Assembly: GCA_016185185.1 (NCBI GenBank) | Contig: JACPOD010000050.1 | Coordinates: 1-64,000 of the forward strand | Direction of reading: 5' to 3' | Origin: Sphingobacteriales bacterium | GTDB taxonomy: Bacteria; Bacteroidota; Bacteroidia; Chitinophagales; Chitinophagaceae | DNA length: 64,000 nucleotides | Shown: positions 1 through 7,628 of the stretch, piece after piece | Layout: every line of letters begins with the position of its first letter | How positions within the stretch are numbered: position 1 is the first letter of the stretch | Program-made: the position numbers and the translations under genes | Notes under the pieces: model-generated | The model's database searches: none | What the model was told of the DNA's origin: nothing | The model's input: only the letters and a program-made list of their open reading frames with translations

Positions 1-414
1 CCTTACCACGAAAACAAAGCAACACTGGATAAAACCAAAAAAGATAAATGGGGATTGAATGTATTAGCCATCGATTGTGAATTGAAGGAAAATGAAAAGA
101 AGATGCGCAAGGATATGATGAATGATGCAAAAGAAATGCTGGAAGCGATCGGTTTAAAAAATGTACAGGCAGGTGAAGGAGATGGAACACCGGGACGTGG
201 TATTCATGAAATGGGTACAGCCAGAATGGGCCATGATCCTAAAACATCTGTACTCAACAAATGGAACCAGGTATGGGATGCACCCAATGTATTTGTAACT
301 GATGGATCATTTATGACTTCAGCTGCCTGTCAAAATCCGTCGTTAACGTATATGGCCTTTACAGCAAGAGCAGCGAATCATGCAGTGGAAGAATTAAAAA
401 AAGGTAACATTTAA
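1..414 (+). CDS. GMC family oxidoreductase, C-terminal part (cut by window edge)
   Basis: Open in frame 1 from the first base, so the start lies outside the window; the tracked start at 55 is only an internal TTG. The visible 137 residues are the C-terminal domain of a glucose-methanol-choline type FAD oxidoreductase. HEMGTARMG carries the usual active-site His, and NPSLTYMA carries the Asn/His-type second position and closes the FAD domain. Proteins of this family in Bacteroidota oxidise sugars or sugar alcohols, often in the periplasm with a small Tat-targeted partner. The next gene, 19 bases on, encodes exactly such a partner, so the two probably form one complex. Family is clear; substrate cannot be told. 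Confidence 0.9.
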   Translation, partial: PYHENKATLDKTKKDKWGLNVLAIDCELKENEKKMRKDMMNDAKEMLEAIGLKNVQAGEGDGTPGRGIHEMGTARMGHDPKTSVLNKWNQVWDAPNVFVTDGSFMTSAACQNPSLTYMAFTARAANHAVEELKKGNI

Positions 415-433
415 AAAATATAAAAACATCCAT

Positions 434-997
434 ATGGACAGAAGAGAGCTTTTAAAAATGATTGCGTTGGCAACAGGCGGTACAATCATTGGCGGAGAAT
501 TTCTGCTGAGTGGTTGTAAGTCTGGCTCATCAGGTGTTACATCGCTTGCTTCAGTAGATGTGGCATTGCTGGATGAAATTGCCGAAACCATTCTCCCTAA
601 AACCAACACACCCGGCGGTAAAGATGCCGAGGTGGGTAAGTTTATGAAACTGATGGTGACGGATTGTTACGAAGAAAAAGATCAAAAAATTTTTGTGGAA
701 GGATTGGATAAACTGGATGAAGCCTGCAATAAAATGCATAGTACCAGTTTCATTAAAGCAACACCTCGGCAAAGAAATGACTTGCTGCTAAGTATTGATA
801 AGGAAGCGAAAGAATACAATAAAACAAAGAAGCCAGATGATCCAAACCATTATTTCACGATGATAAAGCAATTAACTTTACTCGGCTTTTTTACTTCTAA
901 ACCAGGTGCTACACAGGCGTTACGCTATATAGCAGTACCTGGAAGGTATGATGGATGTGTGCCTTATACCAAAGGTGAAAAAGCATGGGCTACATAA
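434..997 (+). CDS. Gluconate 2-dehydrogenase subunit 3 family protein
   Basis: A 187-residue protein whose first 30 residues form a twin-arginine signal (DRRELLKM) followed by a lipobox-like LLSGC, so it is probably exported folded and may be lipid-anchored. The body has the pattern of the gluconate 2-dehydrogenase subunit 3 family: an ILPKTNTPGGKDAEVG segment near residue 55 and a C-terminal stretch with RYIAVPGRYDGCVPY. In known systems this subunit helps maturation or export of the GMC flavoprotein encoded beside it, as here. No SD-like site is obvious, which is normal for this phylum. Confidence 0.9.
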   Translation: MDRRELLKMIALATGGTIIGGEFLLSGCKSGSSGVTSLASVDVALLDEIAETILPKTNTPGGKDAEVGKFMKLMVTDCYEEKDQKIFVEGLDKLDEACNKMHSTSFIKATPRQRNDLLLSIDKEAKEYNKTKKPDDPNHYFTMIKQLTLLGFFTSKPGATQALRYIAVPGRYDGCVPYTKGEKAWAT

Positions 998-1038
998 TAA
1001 AACAGCAACTTCTTTAAATCATTTAATAAACAATTGTT

Positions 1039-1944
1039 ATGGATATTAAACGCAGAGACTTTTTAAAATTGTCCGGGGCAGCGGCCGCTGGTGCTGCTAT
1101 ATCCGGTTTGCCATTTGAATCATTTGCTGCAGGTACTACCGGTAAATATATCGGTATGCAGTTGTATACAGTGCGTAACGACATTAATAAAGATGTAGAT
1201 GCTACTATTAAGTATGTGGCCAAAGCAGGGTATAATCAACTTGAAATGTATGGCTTTGATGGTACTACTTTCTTTGGTAAGAAATCACCCAAAGAAATGA
1301 AAGATTTATTATCAGCGAATAATCTTTCTACTCCCAGCGGCCACTATTATTTACCGGCAGTGATGTATGAAAATAATATGGACCTTTGGAAACAATGCCT
1401 GGAAGCAGGCCATACACTCGGACATAAATACATGGTTATTCCCTGGGTGGATGAACCGCACCGTACCGGTGAATATTTTAAACAATTGGCAGATACGGTA
1501 AACACAGCGGCTGAGCTTACCAAAAAAGCCGGGATGAAACTGGCTTATCACAATCACGATTTTGAATTTAAAACAGGAGATGATGGTAAAACATTTTATG
1601 AGCACCTGTTACACCACACAGATAAAAACCTGGTTGATTTTGAAATGGATTTGTATTGGGTAGTGTATGCCGGACAAAAACCGCAGGACTGGTTTAAGAA
1701 ATATCCCGGTCGTTTTAAAATGTGGCATGTAAAAGATTTGTGGGTGAATAAAGAAGGAAAAAAAGAAAGTACACAAGTTGGGGATGGCACGATTGATTAT
1801 AAATCAATTTTTGCCCAGCGAAAATTAGCCGGATTGAAATATGCTTTTATGGAACAGGAGGCTTATACGATGCCAGAGGAAGAATGTATTAAGCGCAGCA
1901 TAGCTTACATGAAGAAGAACAGTTTTTATAACTATAACAAGTAA
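1039..1944 (+). CDS. Tat-exported sugar isomerase/epimerase-like TIM barrel protein
   Basis: 301 residues. The start KRRDFLKLSGAAAAG is a twin-arginine signal with a cleavage region ending near FESFA. The rest is a xylose-isomerase-like TIM barrel (AP endonuclease 2 superfamily). Metal and substrate positions of this fold are visible as YHNHDFEF (about residue 172), the DFEMDLYW segment, KMWHVKD and the final FMEQE. It follows the GMC oxidoreductase and its subunit in the same direction with a 41-base gap, so they may work on the same sugar, for example on 3-keto-sugar intermediates. That link is inference. A terminator hairpin follows at 1965-1991. Confidence 0.85.
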   Translation: MDIKRRDFLKLSGAAAAGAAISGLPFESFAAGTTGKYIGMQLYTVRNDINKDVDATIKYVAKAGYNQLEMYGFDGTTFFGKKSPKEMKDLLSANNLSTPSGHYYLPAVMYENNMDLWKQCLEAGHTLGHKYMVIPWVDEPHRTGEYFKQLADTVNTAAELTKKAGMKLAYHNHDFEFKTGDDGKTFYEHLLHHTDKNLVDFEMDLYWVVYAGQKPQDWFKKYPGRFKMWHVKDLWVNKEGKKESTQVGDGTIDYKSIFAQRKLAGLKYAFMEQEAYTMPEEECIKRSIAYMKKNSFYNYNK

Positions 1945-1964
1945 TTCTTTCTAAATCCAACCAG

Positions 1965-1991
1965 AAGCCGTCTCCGATAAAGAGGCGGTTT
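1965..1991 (+). terminator. Rho-independent terminator after the isomerase gene
   Basis: AAGCCGTCTC pairs with GAGGCGGTTT around a 7-base loop, with two or three G-T pairs, and is followed by a T-rich run. It sits 20 bases after the stop of the isomerase gene and also separates it from the convergent acetyltransferase gene. Confidence 0.65.
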
Positions 1992-1992
1992 C

Positions 1993-2475
1993 TTATTTAT
2001 AGAGATAACTCATCATTACCTCATCAATAAACCGGTTCTCATTTTTGAACCAGGTATATTTTCGCAATATCCCTTCTTTTTCAAAACCGGTTTTTTGATA
2101 CAGTCGAATGGCTTTTTCATTAATGGTTGCGGTGCTCAGTTCAATCCGCACTAAATTCATTTGCTTTCCCAGGTCAATTATTTCCTGCATCATTTTTTGT
2201 CCATAACCTTTACCTGCATGATCAGGATGAATAGCTAAACCACCGAGATAAGCCATGTGAGCATTGCGGTATTGCTGATGAATAAATTTAAACATACCAA
2301 TATCAACTCCGGCTTCACTATAAATGTAAATGATATCCCTGGCTAAGAGGTCATCAAAGACGGGTTGAAAAGAATCTTTATCCATCCTTTCATACAGTAA
2401 CCATGGGTTGGTTACAGGATGCATGTAGAGTTGATAGATATAATCAAAATCCCGTACTGTTATTTTCCTGATCAT
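1993..2475 (-). CDS. GNAT family N-acetyltransferase
   Basis: 160 residues with a single GNAT fold. The acetyl-CoA pyrophosphate loop is clear as HPDHAGKGYGQKMM (Q/R-x-x-G-x-G type, around residue 93), followed by the beta-4/alpha-4 region IELSTATINEKAIRLYQKTGF. This resembles the RimI/YjaB-like and phosphinothricin-type acetyltransferases; the substrate cannot be assigned. Its start is 6 bases after the stop of the acetylesterase gene on the same strand, so the two are probably co-transcribed. Confidence 0.88.
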   Translation of the reverse strand: MIRKITVRDFDYIYQLYMHPVTNPWLLYERMDKDSFQPVFDDLLARDIIYIYSEAGVDIGMFKFIHQQYRNAHMAYLGGLAIHPDHAGKGYGQKMMQEIIDLGKQMNLVRIELSTATINEKAIRLYQKTGFEKEGILRKYTWFKNENRFIDEVMMSYLYK

Positions 2476-2481
2476 AATTTG

Positions 2482-3882
2482 CTATTGAACTTTCCAGTCA
2501 TCGGTACGGAAAGGTGTTAAGGGTAATCCTTCTTTGCTGAATATATTACCTATTACCGCATTACCAAAGCCGTATCTCACATGTATGGGATCTGTAATCT
2601 TTTTATTGGAAAGAATGATTTTATTGTTATCAAACTTCGCTTCAGCGGAAAACCATTCTTTATTATTGCCGCAGATATAAAAACCGGTAATCAATTTATC
2701 TTTTGCTATTAAACCATTATCAGCATCTTTGAAGGACAGAATAATTTTATTTTTCTTTATCTCCATACTTTTAAAAGAAGGACTCTTATAAGCAATACCT
2801 GTTTTATGATAAGTTTCTGCCAAAGCCCAGTTGGCCAAACGATTTCCTACTTCTTTTTTATGTGATGGATGAATATTACTTACTGAATCAATTAAATCAG
2901 TTACAATTACCACACCTGTGTTAGAATGCTGCAGCATTTTTGTTTGTTGCTCCTGCACTATCGCTCCTTCAAACGGACGACCATAAGTAAAAGGAGTTAT
3001 CTGTACTAAATAAAAAGGAAATTGTTTCCTGAATAAAGTTCGCCAGGAATCAATCATTGTAGTTAGCAGTGTGCTATACGTCTCTCCATTCGGCACATTC
3101 GCTTCCCCCTGGTACCATAATGCACCGGCAATTGAATAAGAGGTGATGGGAGCAATAATACCATTGTATAATTTGCCGGGCTTTACGGGTCCCCATGGAA
3201 CTTCGGTTAAGATATCAGCAGCTTTATTTAATATGGCATCATTATGAATAACTTCAGTCGGTGTCCATGCTTCGGCAGAAGTGCCGCCCCAACTGGCATT
3301 AATTAAACCAATGGGAATGTTCAATTCACTGTTGAGTTTTTTTCCAAAAAAATAACCAATGGCACTAAATGATTTCAGCGAATTGGAATCACATACTTTC
3401 CATTGTGTATGCACATCTTCCTGCGGATAATCACTCGAACTTCTTGGTATATGAAAGAAATGGATGTTCTTATTGTAACAGGTTGCCAGTTCTTTCAGAA
3501 TATCTTTTTCTCCGTTGTAATAACTCCATTCCATATTGGACTGACCGGAACAAACCCATACTTCTCCAATTAATACATCGGATAACACAATCGGTTCGCC
3601 CCAACCTTTAACAGTAATTGTATAGGGCCCACCGGCGCTAGGAGTACTGATCTTTATCTTCCATTTACCGGTATTTAATCCTTTCAGTTTATACTCCTGG
3701 TTGTTCCAATTGGTGTTGATAGTAATGGGTTCGTCAGGATTAGCCCAGCCCCATAAATAAACTGAATCATTTTGCTGTAATACCATACCTGAAGAAAGAA
3801 CAGCGGGTAAACGTAATTGTGCAGTAGTATTAAAGTATGTAAGTGTAATTAAACAAGCAAGAGTGATCAAACGTTTCATCAT
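2482..3882 (-). CDS. Sialate O-acetylesterase (SGNH-type), secreted
   Basis: 466 residues with a signal peptide (first 21 residues, ending NTTAQ). The first 90 residues form a beta-sandwich-like domain. The catalytic part then shows GQSNMEWSY with the nucleophile Ser, GGTSAEAW and ALWYQGEANV, which are the blocks of the 9-O-acetylsialate esterase family. A late IHPSHK carries the catalytic His. The enzyme removes acetyl groups from sialic acid or, in many Bacteroidota, from plant polysaccharides, outside the inner membrane. Length fits the shorter members of the family. Confidence 0.9.
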   Translation of the reverse strand: MMKRLITLACLITLTYFNTTAQLRLPAVLSSGMVLQQNDSVYLWGWANPDEPITINTNWNNQEYKLKGLNTGKWKIKISTPSAGGPYTITVKGWGEPIVLSDVLIGEVWVCSGQSNMEWSYYNGEKDILKELATCYNKNIHFFHIPRSSSDYPQEDVHTQWKVCDSNSLKSFSAIGYFFGKKLNSELNIPIGLINASWGGTSAEAWTPTEVIHNDAILNKAADILTEVPWGPVKPGKLYNGIIAPITSYSIAGALWYQGEANVPNGETYSTLLTTMIDSWRTLFRKQFPFYLVQITPFTYGRPFEGAIVQEQQTKMLQHSNTGVVIVTDLIDSVSNIHPSHKKEVGNRLANWALAETYHKTGIAYKSPSFKSMEIKKNKIILSFKDADNGLIAKDKLITGFYICGNNKEWFSAEAKFDNNKIILSNKKITDPIHVRYGFGNAVIGNIFSKEGLPLTPFRTDDWKVQ

Positions 3883-3924
3883 ATCAAATCAAAAATTGTT
3901 AGCAGTATACAATAACGAGTTTTA

Positions 3925-4851
3925 TTAATCAACAGCATATTTTATTTCCGCCACTTTTCGAATCTCATCCATAGTTTCCATCAGCAGTAAAGTATCTGCA
4001 TGTGTCATAACCGGGCTTTCGGTTGATCCTTTTTTCAAACATTCATTCACATGTCTCGCTTCATACTGGTAACCAAAGCCACCTTCTTTTTCAAATTCAA
4101 TTAGTTTTCTTTCACCTTTTACTTCGTGATATAATTGAATGGTGGCTGATGGTTCATAAAATCTTGTAGTAAGCGTAAGCCCGGCTTTTGTTCCGGCAAT
4201 TTCCATTTCAGTAGGAAGATTGGTGGTGAATGAAGAAAACAATTGTGCCATCGCTCCGTTATCATATTTAAACAAGACCGATAATTGTTCATCCACACCG
4301 GTAACAGCAGGCACCATAGTAGCTTCAATTTTATCCGGCTTTCCTAAAACAGATAAGGTCATAAACACATTATAAATACCAATGTCCAGTAAAGTACCGC
4401 CACCCAACGCAGGATCAAATAATCTTTGTGGTGCATTATCACCAGTACGGAAACCAAAATTTACCAGCACTGCTTTTATCTCACCCAGTGTTCCATCATT
4501 TAATAAACTCAGCAGCTTGTTATAGTGCGGAAGAAATTTAGTCCACAATGCTTCCATTAAAAAAACTTTCTTTTCTCTTGCCACGGCAATCATTTCCTTT
4601 GCCTGCCAGCTGTTGATAGCAAAAGCTTTTTCACACAATACAGCTTTATTATGATTCAGGCAAAGTAATGTATGTTCATAATGATGCGAATGGGGAGAAG
4701 CAATATAAATAACATCTACTTCATGATTATTTACCAGTTCTTCGTAACTGCCATGCGTATATTTGCAGTTATTATGATTGCTTCTCTTGATACTATGCGG
4801 AAATATTTTAGCAGTGGTGTTACCAGGCCTTATGCTTTCCGCATTCAACAA
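3925..4851 (-). CDS. Gfo/Idh/MocA family oxidoreductase lacking its N-terminal cofactor loop
   Basis: The ORF matches Gfo/Idh/MocA dehydrogenases from GSYEELVNN onward: VDVIYIASPHSHHYEH, CEKAFAIN (the conserved E-K-x-x), then the C-terminal alpha/beta dimer domain with GGGTLLDIGIYN. Normal members begin about 30 residues earlier with a GxGxxG Rossmann loop that binds NAD(P). Here the first 20 or so codons (MLNAESIRPGNTTAKIF) are simply the complement of the aldehyde dehydrogenase reading frame and look unrelated to the family. The gene is thus joined head-to-head with the next gene and has lost its real start. It is probably non-functional as drawn, unless the assembly dropped a segment near 4780-4795. 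Confidence 0.75.
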   Translation of the reverse strand: MLNAESIRPGNTTAKIFPHSIKRSNHNNCKYTHGSYEELVNNHEVDVIYIASPHSHHYEHTLLCLNHNKAVLCEKAFAINSWQAKEMIAVAREKKVFLMEALWTKFLPHYNKLLSLLNDGTLGEIKAVLVNFGFRTGDNAPQRLFDPALGGGTLLDIGIYNVFMTLSVLGKPDKIEATMVPAVTGVDEQLSVLFKYDNGAMAQLFSSFTTNLPTEMEIAGTKAGLTLTTRFYEPSATIQLYHEVKGERKLIEFEKEGGFGYQYEARHVNECLKKGSTESPVMTHADTLLLMETMDEIRKVAEIKYAVD

Positions 4852-6141
4852 TTAAAAGCGTTAAAGGATTCGATTCTCCGGCACGAAGAAGATTTGTATG
4901 CAGCATTATATTCTGACTTGAAAAAAAGTAAAGAAGAAAGCTGGGTAACAGAATTAGGAATGGTGATGAGTGAACTGAACGCCATTAAAGCTGATTTAAA
5001 AGAATGGATGCAACCGGAATGGGCCGGAACAAATTTGTTAAATCTTCCATCATCCAGTTATGTGCTGAGAGAGCCATTAGGTGTAGTGCTAATTATTGGT
5101 CCGTGGAATTATCCTTTTCAATTATTGATAAATCCATTGCTGGGTGCTATTGCTGCGGGTAATTGTGTGGTATTGAAACCAAGTGAATTTTCTCCCGCCA
5201 CCACTGCAGTAATGAAAAAAATTATTGAAGAAACTTTTTCGCCGGAATATATTTTGTATGCGGACGGCGATGGTGCCACAGTAGTTCCGGAGATGATGAA
5301 CAATTTTACATTCGACCATGTGTTTTATACCGGGAGCACGGCTGTTGGAAAAATAATTTATAAGATGGCAGCTGAAAGATTAGTGCCGGTTACATTGGAG
5401 CTGGGGGGAAAAAGCCCGGCAGTAATAGAAGCGGATGCTAATATAAAAGTAGCAGCCAGGAGAATTGCTGTAACCAAATTCAGTAATGCCGGACAAATGT
5501 GTGTGGCGCCGGATTATGTACTGGTGCATGAATCGGTTAAAGAAAAATTTATTGGTGCTTTAAAAATGGCCCTGCTTACATTCTTTGAAGAAAAACCCGA
5601 AGAGGCTTACAGTTATGGTAAGATGATTAATGAAAAACAGTTTAACCGGGTAAGCAGTTATTTAACCAATGGAACAATTGTTCATGGAGGAAGAACCGAT
5701 AAGGATAAATTATTTATTGAGCCCACTATACTTACCAATGTATCATTAGAGGCAGCGGTAATGAAAGATGAGATATTCGGACCGGTATTGCCGGTCATCA
5801 GTTTTACTACCGATGAAGAAGCCAAACAAATAATTGAACAGCATCCAAATCCATTAGCATTTTATGTATATACTTCCAGCAGTAAAAAAGAGAAATACTG
5901 GCTGAATAATATTGCTTTTGGTGGTGGCTGTGTTAATAACAGCAGCTGGCATTTAACCAATCATAACCTTCCATTTGGCGGAAGAGGATTTAGCGGCGCC
6001 GGTAATTACCATGGTAAATATTCATACGAAACATTCAGTCACCGCAAAGCCATTATGAAAACACCCACCTGGTTTGACCCGGCTATTAAATATCCTCCTT
6101 TCAAAGGCAAGTTGAAATTGTTTAAATGGGTGATACGATGA
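4774..6141 (+). CDS. Aldehyde dehydrogenase, class 3 type
   Basis: Recognisable family sequence starts at RKYFSSGVTRPYAFR (codon 4798 on), so the 40 residues before it in the ORF track are antisense to the oxidoreductase and probably not native. ATG at 4774 or 4795 are the likely starts. Class 3 ALDH features follow: GPWNYPFQLL, FYTGSTAVGK (NAD site), LELGGKSP with the catalytic Glu, NAGQMCVAPDYV with the catalytic Cys, and the FGGRGFSGAGNYHGKYS block. It lacks the long C-terminal membrane tail of fatty aldehyde dehydrogenases. It oxidises medium or long-chain or aromatic aldehydes with NAD(P). Its stop overlaps the next start (ATGA). Confidence 0.9.
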   Translation: MIASLDTMRKYFSSGVTRPYAFRIQQLKALKDSILRHEEDLYAALYSDLKKSKEESWVTELGMVMSELNAIKADLKEWMQPEWAGTNLLNLPSSSYVLREPLGVVLIIGPWNYPFQLLINPLLGAIAAGNCVVLKPSEFSPATTAVMKKIIEETFSPEYILYADGDGATVVPEMMNNFTFDHVFYTGSTAVGKIIYKMAAERLVPVTLELGGKSPAVIEADANIKVAARRIAVTKFSNAGQMCVAPDYVLVHESVKEKFIGALKMALLTFFEEKPEEAYSYGKMINEKQFNRVSSYLTNGTIVHGGRTDKDKLFIEPTILTNVSLEAAVMKDEIFGPVLPVISFTTDEEAKQIIEQHPNPLAFYVYTSSSKKEKYWLNNIAFGGGCVNNSSWHLTNHNLPFGGRGFSGAGNYHGKYSYETFSHRKAIMKTPTWFDPAIKYPPFKGKLKLFKWVIR

Positions 6142-6803
6142 TTAGAACAATAAAAATAGTATTGTTGTTATTAATTGCATTTACAGTATATGTATTTATT
6201 GTAAACAGAAATTCAACACATATGACATTACGACAAAAATTTTTAAAAGCGGTTTATCCTGCTTTTATGTGGTTAAGTGGTAAGAAAGGCAAAGCGTTCT
6301 CCAATCACCAGGTACAACCACCAGTTTCTTTTTATTCATTAAAGCCTGTGCTGAACAACGGAACAATATATGACCTGTCGCAATTAAAGGGAAAGAAAGT
6401 TTTATTGGTGAACACAGCCAGCAATTGTGGTTATACCAATCAATATGATGATCTGCAAAAATTATACGAACAGGAAAAAGATAAACTGGTCATTCTTGGT
6501 TTCCCGGCCAATGATTTTAAAGAACAGGAAAAAGGAAGTGATGAAGAGATTGCACAATTTTGCAAACTTAATTTTGGTGTCACCTTTCCTTTAATGAAAA
6601 AATCTGTAGTGATTAAGGGAGCGGAACAAAACGAAGTGTTTAAATGGCTGAGTGATTCCACCTTAAATGGCTGGAGTAACAAACAACCTTCCTGGAATTT
6701 TTCTAAATATTTAGTGGATGAAGAAGGGAGACTCACTAATTATTTTGATCCGTCCATTTCTCCTATAAGTGAAGAGGTGATTAATGCCATCAGCAAAAAA
6801 TAA
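6138..6803 (+). CDS. Glutathione peroxidase-like thiol peroxidase, membrane anchored
   Basis: I chose ATG 6138, which overlaps the ALDH stop as ATGA, over the upstream ATG 6126. Residues 1-20 form a hydrophobic anchor. The peroxidase core shows NTASNCGYT with the peroxidatic Cys, EQEKGSDEEI with the conserved Gln, and PSWNFSKYL giving the Trp-Asn pair. A second Cys in the helix EEIAQFCKLNF suggests a thioredoxin-dependent two-Cys mechanism rather than use of glutathione. Coupled to an aldehyde dehydrogenase, it probably protects against lipid peroxides and their aldehydes. A soluble or exported paralogue lies at 47658-48221. Confidence 0.9.
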   Translation: MIRTIKIVLLLLIAFTVYVFIVNRNSTHMTLRQKFLKAVYPAFMWLSGKKGKAFSNHQVQPPVSFYSLKPVLNNGTIYDLSQLKGKKVLLVNTASNCGYTNQYDDLQKLYEQEKDKLVILGFPANDFKEQEKGSDEEIAQFCKLNFGVTFPLMKKSVVIKGAEQNEVFKWLSDSTLNGWSNKQPSWNFSKYLVDEEGRLTNYFDPSISPISEEVINAISKK

Positions 6804-6862
6804 TTTTTAAAACTAAAACGGCACGGCAAATCATTCGGTATTCAGCAAATTATTTTTAAATA

Positions 6863-7099
6863 ATGAACTATAATGACATCATCGGGGCCATTGGAGTAGG
6901 AGTAACCCTGCTGGCTTATTTTTTTAATATTTTTTCTTTTATACCAAAAGAAGGAAAATTGTTTTTTATAATGAATATTATTGGTGCCGCATTAGCCTGT
7001 TACGCATCACTCTTAATTAATTACTGGCCTTTCGTAATTTTAGAAGGAACCTGGACATTGATATCAATAGCCGGTTTATTAAAAACATCGAATAAATAA
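6863..7099 (+). CDS. Small inner membrane protein (CBU_0592-like)
   Basis: 78 residues with three hydrophobic helices: residues 7-27, 34-54 and 58-73. The pattern of a short first loop (IPKEGKLFF), an NIIGAALACYASLL helix and WPFVILEGTWTLISI matches the small CBU_0592-type membrane domain found in many bacteria, with no known function. It is followed after 2 bases by another membrane protein gene on the same strand, so these are co-transcribed. Confidence 0.75.
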   Translation: MNYNDIIGAIGVGVTLLAYFFNIFSFIPKEGKLFFIMNIIGAALACYASLLINYWPFVILEGTWTLISIAGLLKTSNK

Positions 7100-7101
7100 T
7101 T

Positions 7102-7626
7102 ATGCAAACAAGAGATGTTAGCTTCATCCATAAATATTTCCTGGCTGAAAAACAGGAGAGTTTATTGTTTTTAATAATTGGAATTACCGCCATATTATTA
7201 TCCGTTGTATTCTTCATTATGATAAAGACAAACCTTTCTTTTTATAAAGGTGCAGCCATTCCTTTATTGCTGGTGGGTTTAATACAGGTAACAGTTGGTT
7301 ACACAGTATGGGCAAGGAGTGATAAACAGCGATTAGATGTTGCTTATAAAATGGGAATGGAACCCATTGGCTTCGCTAAGAGCGAAGAGCTGCCCCGCAT
7401 GCAAACTGTAAATAAGAATTTTATTATCTACCGCTATACAGAAATTGTCCTTGCTATGGCAGGAATTGCATTGGTTTTTTTCTTTCGTAAAGAACCCAAT
7501 AAAGCCTTTTGGTTTGGATTGGGCGTAACACTCGCCATACAATCTGTCATCATGCTTGGTGCCGATTATTTTGCTGAGAAAAGAGCACTGCATTACACGC
7601 AGCAATTACAATCTTTACTGAAGTAA
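7102..7626 (+). CDS. Hypothetical four-helix membrane protein
   Basis: 174 residues that I do not recognise. Hydrophobic stretches sit at about 20-42, 50-70, 115-130 and 138-155, with a polar central loop (ARSDKQRLDVAYKMG...). The N-terminus and the last 20 residues are charged. It lies 2 bases after the small membrane protein and ends 2 bases before the stop of the convergent fusion gene. It is probably a real gene because it is long, uninterrupted and in tight operon context. No function can be proposed. Confidence 0.7.
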   Translation: MQTRDVSFIHKYFLAEKQESLLFLIIGITAILLSVVFFIMIKTNLSFYKGAAIPLLLVGLIQVTVGYTVWARSDKQRLDVAYKMGMEPIGFAKSEELPRMQTVNKNFIIYRYTEIVLAMAGIALVFFFRKEPNKAFWFGLGVTLAIQSVIMLGADYFAEKRALHYTQQLQSLLK

Positions 7627-7628
7627 TT

